From Staphylococcus lutrae (GTDB taxonomy: Bacteria > Bacillota > Bacilli > Staphylococcales > Staphylococcaceae): DNA of 64,000 nucleotides. The translations under genes were made by a program, and so were the position numbers. The notes under the pieces were generated by a model. It was not told the origin of the DNA. It was given only the letters and a program-made list of their open reading frames with translations, and searched no databases. The number at the start of each line of letters is the position of its first letter. Position 1 is the stretch's first letter. The stretch spans positions 1,426,001 through 1,490,000 of the forward strand of contig NZ_CP020773.1 in the NCBI RefSeq assembly GCF_002101335.1, written 5' to 3'. Positions 1-5,803 of the stretch are shown here, piece by piece.

Positions 1-45
1 GTGAAGCATGACAGAGACATAGCTAACCAAATTAATAAAGAATAG
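1..45 (+). CDS. 3' end of an unidentified upstream gene (partial)
   Basis: The first 14 codons of the window read openly in frame 1 and end at TAG (43-45). The ribosome binding site of the next gene follows directly. The tail reads VKHDRDIANQINKE. Type VII LXG effectors are often preceded by two small helical partner genes, so this may be the tail of the first partner. Only the spacing and reading frame support that. Nothing in the 14 residues identifies a family. Confidence 0.3.
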   Translation: MKHDRDIANQINKE

Positions 46-55
46 AGGTGAAGCA

Positions 56-448
56 ATGGGAAAAGCCGAAATCCGTTCTCAAATAGCACATAATAAAAAC
101 TTAATAGGTACTTTGGAACACGACCTTGCAAAATTACAACGTGAATTAGAAATATTGAAGACAGCATTGAACAAAGTGAAGGAACATCATCAAAACTTTC
201 GAGATACCATGAGTCATTATAAAAGTGTCACTATATCTGATAATGATTGGAAGGGACAAACGAGAGATAAGAGCAATATGTATGTTGACAATATAACCGA
301 AGCAGCTAATGAAGCAAATCAAAAATTTGAAACAGCAATCGAAAGACTTCAAGAAGATATTAGAAAAAAAGAAAATGAAATACAAGGTGTGAATGACCAT
401 ATCAGTAGTTTACAAAGCGCTATTTCAAGTTTAGAAGCGCGATTATAG
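56..448 (+). CDS. small alpha-helical WXG-type partner of an LXG toxin (YwqH/DUF5082-like)
   Basis: A 130-residue protein with no signal peptide, predicted to be almost wholly helical. Two charged coiled-coil stretches (about residues 5-50 and 80-130) flank a turn carrying W65-K66-G67, a WxG motif like that of WXG100 and YwqH-type proteins. The start has a good ribosome binding site (AGAGGTGAAGC) before ATG. It lies 17 bp upstream of the LXG-like toxin gene, the usual place for a helical partner that binds the toxin N-terminus and presents it to the EssC secretion machine. The family (DUF5082-like) is inferred from size, helical layout, the WxG turn and position. It could belong to a neighbouring DUF of the same kind. 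Confidence 0.6.
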   Translation: MGKAEIRSQIAHNKNLIGTLEHDLAKLQRELEILKTALNKVKEHHQNFRDTMSHYKSVTISDNDWKGQTRDKSNMYVDNITEAANEANQKFETAIERLQEDIRKKENEIQGVNDHISSLQSAISSLEARL

Positions 449-465
449 TATAGGGGGTGAACAAT

Positions 466-2142
466 ATGACATTAAAAGTGGATATGAGTGAAGTTTACAA
501 TATGAAGAATGCCATTCAAAAAGAACTGCATAAAACGGATGGCGATTTAGATACCCTAAAAGGAAGTTTAACGGCTTTAGTGGAAACGAAGCAATTTGAA
601 GGTGCGACAGCAACAAATGTTAAAAATTACACAAATTCTTTTCACAATAAAACTATTGTAAAATTTAAACAAACGAATGAAAATTTTATTAAAGATGTTA
701 CAAAATCAATTAATAAGTTTAGCAGTGAAGTAGATAGTAGTAAATTTGCAATTTTAGATGAAGTTAAAATCAGAGATTATGAAAAAGACATTAAAAGTAA
801 AATTAAAGCGATGAGGGAGTCAATTGAATTTGCAAATTTTCACATTGATGTAGCCGGCTCATTAACAACAGCTCAAAAAATAGGTTATAAGCAATTGGAA
901 ACACAGGCAGATGCATTTAGAAGCCATGTAAAAACGACACTTGAGCATTTAACAGATTTTGATGCTATGAATTCAATTGATGGGGATTTGACGAATAATA
1001 CCATCACTGAACTGAAAAGTCTCACCTCATATGTTAGACGGGATTTGCCAACGCAACGTTCAACAATTAAAGGTACTTCTCAGAAGATTGAACGGGCTAT
1101 AAAGATTCATAAAACTAAGGAAGAAATTGTTAGATGGCAAGAATTTCTTGAGAAAAAAAGTGATTATACGAACAGTCTTCCGCCCCACCTCAGAAAAGGT
1201 TTGAAAGCGTTTAAACAAGCAGGGCGAGAAATGTTAGCATTAAAAGCTATAGGAAATGGAGATGCTCTTGCTGGTTATAATGAGTTTATGAAAGTAAGGA
1301 ATATCGATAAGATAATAGATAATATGCCGAAAAAGCAATTACAAAAAATGGCACTGTTTATGCATACGGATATAGATAATATCAAACTTAAAAACTTATT
1401 AAAAGGTTCTGGGGAGTTCGTTAAAAATAATCCATTTAGAAAAGGGAACCTAGTAAATTGGATGACGAATGTTCAAGAATATAATAGTAAAAGTTCTGAA
1501 CTTTTAAAGAATGAATTGAAGGATAAAAACTTTCAATATAAGTTTGGAGATTCTAAGAAATTTTTTGATACAGCAGAAATGAAAAAAGCAGCATCAACGG
1601 AATTTAAAAATACATTTTCATCAAAAAACTTTAGAGAATACATTCTTAAAACAGAAAATTTTAAGTCGAAAACTGCTGCAGCTAAAAATATAAAGACGTA
1701 TGTTGATGAAGGCTTAAAAACATTAAAAGGGGACTTTGCGTCGAAAAATGTACTAGGAAAATTAAGGTATTCTATGAAAGTAGGCGGTAAAGTACTGAAG
1801 CCGTTAGCTATCGCAGCGACCATTGCGGATAATATGGATGAAAAAAAGTCAACTCAAGAAAAAATAGTAGGAATGGGCGTTGATTTAGGTGCCATAGGTG
1901 CAAGTGCTGCTGCAGGTGCAGCGATTGGTACAGCTATACCAGTGCCAGTACTAGGTACATTAGTAGGGGCAGCAGGAGGGATTCTTGTAGGTGCACTTTT
2001 AGAAATGAAATTACCAGGTGCAAATAAGTCTGTAATAGATTTAACTAAAGAAGGAATTAATAAAGGAATTGACAAAGGTGTAGAGGTGTTTAAGAGAAAC
2101 TTAAGCGTAGCAGAAAAAGGTTTTAAATTAATTTTTAGATAG
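466..2142 (+). CDS. LXG-domain type VII secretion effector with membrane-active C-terminus
   Basis: A 558-residue protein, started at ATG 466 because AGGGGGTGA sits 6 bp upstream; the in-frame GTG at 457 lies inside that ribosome binding site. Residues 1-210 look like the helical LXG secretion domain: it opens MTLKVDMSEV, has FEGATATNVKNY near residue 48, and EVDSSKF near 88. The lysine-rich middle is not recognised. Residues about 468-512 form a glycine/alanine-rich hydrophobic stretch (LGAIGASAAAGAAIGTAIP and on) with G-xxx-G spacing. This resembles glycine-zipper or colicin-type pore segments and the membrane-depolarising S. aureus effector TspA. The next gene encodes a multi-pass membrane protein, as expected for immunity to a membrane toxin. 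The pore function is inferred; no nuclease or ADP-ribosylation motif was seen. Confidence 0.7.
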   Translation: MTLKVDMSEVYNMKNAIQKELHKTDGDLDTLKGSLTALVETKQFEGATATNVKNYTNSFHNKTIVKFKQTNENFIKDVTKSINKFSSEVDSSKFAILDEVKIRDYEKDIKSKIKAMRESIEFANFHIDVAGSLTTAQKIGYKQLETQADAFRSHVKTTLEHLTDFDAMNSIDGDLTNNTITELKSLTSYVRRDLPTQRSTIKGTSQKIERAIKIHKTKEEIVRWQEFLEKKSDYTNSLPPHLRKGLKAFKQAGREMLALKAIGNGDALAGYNEFMKVRNIDKIIDNMPKKQLQKMALFMHTDIDNIKLKNLLKGSGEFVKNNPFRKGNLVNWMTNVQEYNSKSSELLKNELKDKNFQYKFGDSKKFFDTAEMKKAASTEFKNTFSSKNFREYILKTENFKSKTAAAKNIKTYVDEGLKTLKGDFASKNVLGKLRYSMKVGGKVLKPLAIAATIADNMDEKKSTQEKIVGMGVDLGAIGASAAAGAAIGTAIPVPVLGTLVGAAGGILVGALLEMKLPGANKSVIDLTKEGINKGIDKGVEVFKRNLSVAEKGFKLIFR

Positions 2143-2153
2143 AGGTGCTTTTT

Positions 2154-2819
2154 ATGTTAGAAACCTATATAACAAACCTAAAGAGATCACATATGAAACC
2201 GTTTATAATACTTTTAATGATTTTAATTATCTTATTTAATGGATTGGCACTTGCATTTACAAAAGCATGGAGCGAAGTTCCAGTTACTATATATGTAGTC
2301 CTTGTAGCTTGGTTCATATCATGTTTAGTAATAATGAAGCAAGATAGTGTTAAAAATATAAAAGTCGATGAGTTAGTAACATTGAGATATTTAATCGTTA
2401 ATTTAGTTGTGGCTTATATGCAACCTGTCGCATTTTCAACCGGTTACGTAATTGGAAACGCTTATACTTTTTGGAACACATTGGATGATTGGCTTATAAT
2501 CCAAGTGCCAATCGTGATTTCTTGTGTAAGCACAGTATTATTCTCTCTTAATGAATTTCATCTCGCGGTTAAAAGAGCAAAAACCAGACTGAATATAATA
2601 GCGGTATTATTGAAATTGATAAGTTTTATTTTAATAATATATTTCACTTTCAAAGTGCCAAGTGTTGGAGAAGAATATACATACATTTGGACACTTGTGG
2701 TGCTTATTATCCCAATTGATGGATATGTATTAAGATCATTTTTTTATTATGGCCTTTATATTAGAACGCATAGAGGTGAGTTTGATAGTTCAAATATAGA
2801 ACAAAGTGATGAGGAATAG
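2154..2819 (+). CDS. six-helix membrane protein, candidate immunity protein for the LXG toxin
   Basis: A 221-residue protein. Start ATG 2154 is chosen because AGAGGTG (2141-2147) is correctly spaced from it, although an in-frame GTG overlaps that site. Six hydrophobic segments are visible, at about residues 20-38, 47-67, 82-100, 118-138, 152-170 and 180-198. They are joined by short charged loops and followed by an acidic C-terminal tail (EQSDEE). It begins 11 bp after the toxin stop, so the two are probably co-transcribed. A toxin that attacks membranes is normally neutralised by an integral membrane protein encoded next to it (TspA/TsaI is the precedent), so immunity is the natural inference. 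I cannot assign it to the TsaI family (DUF443) from sequence. Confidence 0.55.
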   Translation: MLETYITNLKRSHMKPFIILLMILIILFNGLALAFTKAWSEVPVTIYVVLVAWFISCLVIMKQDSVKNIKVDELVTLRYLIVNLVVAYMQPVAFSTGYVIGNAYTFWNTLDDWLIIQVPIVISCVSTVLFSLNEFHLAVKRAKTRLNIIAVLLKLISFILIIYFTFKVPSVGEEYTYIWTLVVLIIPIDGYVLRSFFYYGLYIRTHRGEFDSSNIEQSDEE

Positions 2820-3056
2820 AGCGTTATCAGTTTTTAGAGAAACTATATAAGTGCTTATTAAACTTAACAATAGGGGATTGAGCATATTAAGAGAGCAAGG
2901 TTATGAGTATCAAGTTCATTTCGTTGTCTTTTTAATTCATTCGATTTATTGATTTAATTATTATGATTTATAATTCGCTTTTAACATGTCGATAATGATT
3001 TTTTAGTTGTTCTCCGTATATGTTTGAGGATGAAATTGAGAAAAGGGTGGAAGTTA

Positions 3057-3512
3057 ATGGATGTAGGAATGTTGATTATGCCCCATTGTGCTAAAGTGAC
3101 TTTTGAGATTGATAAAGAAGGTGACTGGTTAGAAGGATTAGACATTGTGAATGAATTCTTTTTAGACAAGGATGTCTATCCAACTGGACCAATCATCTTC
3201 AAAAGAGAAGCAGTTGGATTAGGTGAAATTGAATATACAGTCTATATCGCGCTGAACCAACCGATACAAGATATACCTGAGTTTAACATTGAATATGTTG
3301 ATTTACTTGAGGTGGCGCCTACAATCACCGAGCGATGTTTTGAAGAAGAAGAATTTGATTTAGTTTATAAAAAAATTGAATTTATTGCTAATGAAAACGG
3401 ATTCCATTTAGAAAAGCGACCATATTATCATGTCATGATTGATTATCCAGGGGGCAAGGCATTTGAAATTCATGCTGAAATTGCGTCAATAGAGGAATCA
3501 GACAATGAATAA
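3057..3512 (+). CDS. DUF5085-like protein of the type VII effector locus
   Basis: A 151-residue soluble protein. ATG 3057 is preferred over the in-frame TTG at 3024 because AGGGTGG lies 6 bp before it. The layout is an N-terminal beta/alpha half with GPIIFKREAVGLGEIEYTVY near residue 42, then a helical segment, then RPYYHVMIDYPGG and FEIHAEI at the C-terminus. DUF5085 proteins occur in staphylococcal type VII (ess) variable regions; their molecular role is not established as far as I know. The following gene has the same layout, so the two are paralogues and overlap by 8 bp. A chaperone, adaptor or antitoxin role is possible but not shown. Confidence 0.5.
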   Translation: MDVGMLIMPHCAKVTFEIDKEGDWLEGLDIVNEFFLDKDVYPTGPIIFKREAVGLGEIEYTVYIALNQPIQDIPEFNIEYVDLLEVAPTITERCFEEEEFDLVYKKIEFIANENGFHLEKRPYYHVMIDYPGGKAFEIHAEIASIEESDNE

Positions 3513-3972
3513 AACAAGTTATAGTTCAATTATGTTAAAGAATGTTGCTTATAAAACTTATTTGAATGTAGCAATTGATGATTTAGAAATGTTATTTCAA
3601 GATTTTTTAAAAAGATGTATAGATAGGAAGGTTGAGTTAGCAGGAGACCTAACATATGCAATTACACGTGTTAACAATCAAAATCGAATGGACATTTATT
3701 TATTAATACCGGTTTCAAAAGGCTTTAAGCCCGATGCAGCATTAGGGTTTCGTAGTTTCTTTATGTTAAATCAACTTTTACAAGGAAGGATTACGTCGGA
3801 GAATTTTATTGAAGATGAAATCAAGTTATTGGAAGAAATGAATGTTTTTGCGAAAGAAAACAATCTTACATTTATTTCTCCATACTATCATACATTAAAA
3901 ACAAATTTTAAAGGCACTTATGCTTGGATTGATGTACAAGCAAAAGTATACGAAGATAAATCGTTATTTTGA
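3505..3972 (+). CDS. second DUF5085-like protein, overlapping paralogue
   Basis: A 155-residue soluble protein whose ATG lies inside the end of the preceding gene. It is preceded by AGAGGAA, suggesting translational coupling. It repeats the plan of its neighbour: an N-terminal half ending in MDIYLLIPVSKGF, a helix-rich middle (EDEIKLLEEMNVFAKENN) and a C-terminal ISPYYHTL followed by a strand ending WIDVQAKVYED. These correspond to RPYYHVM and FEIHAEI in the upstream protein. The family call rests on this shared layout and on location. No enzymatic motif was recognised. Confidence 0.5.
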   Translation: MNKTSYSSIMLKNVAYKTYLNVAIDDLEMLFQDFLKRCIDRKVELAGDLTYAITRVNNQNRMDIYLLIPVSKGFKPDAALGFRSFFMLNQLLQGRITSENFIEDEIKLLEEMNVFAKENNLTFISPYYHTLKTNFKGTYAWIDVQAKVYEDKSLF

Positions 3973-4051
3973 TGCGCTGTCATATGATAACATCATTATT
4001 TTAATTAACACCATTGTGACAATAATCACAATAGTAAAGGAGAAATGAATA

Positions 4052-4264
4052 ATGGAAGAAAAAGGAAAAGCTTTAAAAGTATGGGCATGGGTATTTATTG
4101 TACTTACAGTAGCAGTACCACTCTTTGGGATCGGAAGTATTATTTGTGGCAACAAATACAAAAAATACCATCCTGAAAAAGGGGCAAAACTAGTTAAAAT
4201 TGCTACGATTGTATTAATTATTTCAGTGGTTATGTACTTTTTAAGATACACAGGGTTAATTTAG
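4052..4264 (+). CDS. small two-helix membrane protein
   Basis: A 70-residue protein with two hydrophobic segments (about residues 9-29 and 46-65) joined by a basic loop containing NKYKKYHPEKG. A strong ribosome binding site (AAAGGAGAAATGAAT) precedes ATG. It stands between the DUF5085 pair and another membrane protein, and a factor-independent terminator follows immediately, so it ends the first transcription unit of the module. Function unknown. An accessory immunity or effector-associated membrane peptide fits the context, but nothing in the sequence proves it. Confidence 0.55.
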   Translation: MEEKGKALKVWAWVFIVLTVAVPLFGIGSIICGNKYKKYHPEKGAKLVKIATIVLIISVVMYFLRYTGLI

Positions 4265-4271
4265 TTTTTTG

Positions 4272-4304
4272 ATTACGCATAACGATGGGTTATGCGTAAT
4301 TTTT
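4272..4304 (+). terminator. factor-independent terminator after the first type VII module unit
   Basis: Perfect 12-bp inverted repeat ATTACGCATAAC / GTTATGCGTAAT with a 5-base loop, followed by TTTT. It starts 8 bases after the stop of the small membrane protein gene. Confidence 0.8.
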
Positions 4305-4328
4305 AAAAAATAATGAGGAGGAAAATAT

Positions 4329-4913
4329 ATGATTTACGTTGTACTGATAGGATTGTTCGTGATTTACTTTGCTGCAATTTATACAAGTTCTCTTAAAGTA
4401 GATGGCGTGCTTTTATTAAGTTTACTGGTTGATTTAGTAATAATCATTGGTCTTGTGGTTATTTATTTTATTGGGGGACATCTTGAATCCAATGATTTAC
4501 ATAATTATTTAATATTTACTCATTTTGGTTCTTATGTTTTCATGTATTTTACTATAAAAACATTTTGGATAAAACCTCAATTATTAAAATATATGGTTGA
4601 AAGAGACCATAACCCTGACAAAGAGCAATTAGAAGTTCAAGAATTAGACTTACGTACGTCAAGAATTCGCTCGGTTTACTATTTAATGATTACAATAGTA
4701 TTAATGTTTTTAACGAGCATACATATGCATCCGGAACTTCAAGAAGATTTATTTTCTATGGACCCGATTTTTATATTTATAGGCGTAATTATTACAATTC
4801 TCTGGTTGATTTTAGATATTTATCGAAAAATAAAATACGGCATTTTCTTATTCAAAACTATTGTTCCACTTGTAGTCACATTTTTCATTATAGTGAATGT
4901 TTTGGTACTGTAA
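4329..4913 (+). CDS. multi-pass membrane protein (DUF5079/DUF5080-like), type VII module
   Basis: A 194-residue integral membrane protein with about five to six hydrophobic segments: roughly residues 2-18, 24-44, 55-75, 117-135, 147-165 and 173-193. A charged central loop contains ERDHNPDKEQLEVQEL. The ribosome binding site TGAGGAGG precedes ATG. It lies just after a terminator, so it needs its own promoter or readthrough. Proteins of this size and topology (DUF5079, DUF5080) recur as apparent orphan immunity genes in staphylococcal ess regions. I place it there by topology and context only. A fragment related to its last 30 residues lies downstream at 5471-5620. Confidence 0.5.
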   Translation: MIYVVLIGLFVIYFAAIYTSSLKVDGVLLLSLLVDLVIIIGLVVIYFIGGHLESNDLHNYLIFTHFGSYVFMYFTIKTFWIKPQLLKYMVERDHNPDKEQLEVQELDLRTSRIRSVYYLMITIVLMFLTSIHMHPELQEDLFSMDPIFIFIGVIITILWLILDIYRKIKYGIFLFKTIVPLVVTFFIIVNVLVL

Positions 4914-4992
4914 ATGCGATTAGCAAGAAGTGAAAATCATTGTTTGAACGTATGACGATTGATAAAATACGGAAACCAGCTGGACAAGTCTT

Positions 4993-5376
4993 ATGTTTAT
5001 TTGCATTTTTATGATTTTATTTCATGGTGTAAGTTTATATGAATACTGGTTATCTAACACGATCACAATTGTCATTAGTTTTTCCATGGTATCACTTGCA
5101 ATCATACTTATGTTTGATGAATGTAGAATAATAGCACAATTTACAACTGCTAAATTTAGATCTAAGATGGGATTACTTTTATTATTACCATCATAATTTA
5201 TCTATATTACAAAATTCATGGAGTATTTGGCAATTCCTAATGTAGCAGATTCTAAATTTTTAGTATTAGAGTCAATGTTCATGATTTTTCCATCACACAT
5301 TGTAATGATATTAATGGTTAAACGTTATCCGGATTATAAAATAGATGAAAAAATAATGAGAGTTAAGTCTGACTGA
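4993..5376 (+). pseudogene. membrane-protein gene with an in-frame stop codon
   Basis: One reading frame runs from ATG 4993 to TGA 5376 and would give about 127 residues, but it is cut by TAA at 5194-5196. The upstream part is two hydrophobic helices (starting MFICIFMILFHG). The part after the stop continues in the same frame: FIYITKFMEYLAIPN, then a third helix (MFMIFPSHIVMILMV) and a basic/acidic tail. The hydrophobic pattern of the first helix resembles that of the candidate immunity protein at 2154. No convincing ribosome binding site precedes ATG. It is best read as a decayed immunity-type membrane gene; a sequencing substitution cannot be excluded. Confidence 0.55.
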
Positions 5377-5419
5377 AATATTTAATAGGGAGCCGGGACA
5401 TGATGTTCTAGCCTAAGTG

Positions 5420-5462
5420 AAAAATCGACTGAGTCACAGTTTGTCTACTCAGTCGATTTTTT
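5420..5462 (+). terminator. strong factor-independent terminator
   Basis: A 15-bp perfect stem (AAAAATCGACTGAGT pairing with ACTCAGTCGATTTTT) with a 12-base loop and a T tract. It separates the membrane pseudogene from the gene fragment downstream. Confidence 0.8.
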
Positions 5463-5470
5463 ACGTATGA

Positions 5471-5620
5471 GCTCAAAAAATAAAGCACGATATTTGCTTA
5501 TTTAAGACGACTGTACCACTTTTAGTGAGTTTGTCTGTTGCAATGAATGCCATTATCCGGTGTGTGGTCATTTCTTTTGCGCGTTGCGGACATCAGCTAA
5601 TGCACGATTGTAAAATCTAA
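5471..5620 (+). pseudogene. C-terminal fragment of a DUF5079-like membrane protein
   Basis: The frame after TGA 5468-5470 reads AQKIKHDICLFKTTVPLLVS and continues to a stop at 5618-5620. It has no start codon. It aligns without gaps to the end of the protein at 4329-4913 (YRKIKYGIFLFKTIVPLVVT), and the similarity is visible at DNA level too. The fragment is therefore the tail of a lost paralogue, cut off by the terminator on its left. This indicates repeated duplication and loss of membrane immunity-type genes at this locus. Confidence 0.5.
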
Positions 5621-5729
5621 CAGCGTTTCACCCTGTGTTTTGATATGTTACAAATAAAAAGGAGGCATGGGGGATTTTGTCGAATTAATGACAAAAAATA
5701 AAAAAATTAATGAGTTCTACCTTTTTTGA

Positions 5730-5781
5730 TTGTCATTATCGTATTAATATGACATACTTTTATGTATTAGTATGACATATT
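5730..5781 (+). promoter_or_regulatory. ppdK promoter with two CcpN-type operators
   Basis: TATGACATACT (5748-5758) and TATGACATATT (5771-5781) both fit TRTGHYATAYW, the CcpN operator consensus as I recall it from Bacillus gluconeogenic genes. They start 23 bp apart, about two helical turns. A possible promoter, TTGTCA (5730-5735), 17 bp, CATACT (5753-5758), overlaps the first site, so binding would be expected to block transcription. The promoter match is modest; the duplicated motif is the stronger evidence. Confidence 0.5.
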
Positions 5782-5803
5782 AATTGGTATGAGGTGAATC
5801 AGT

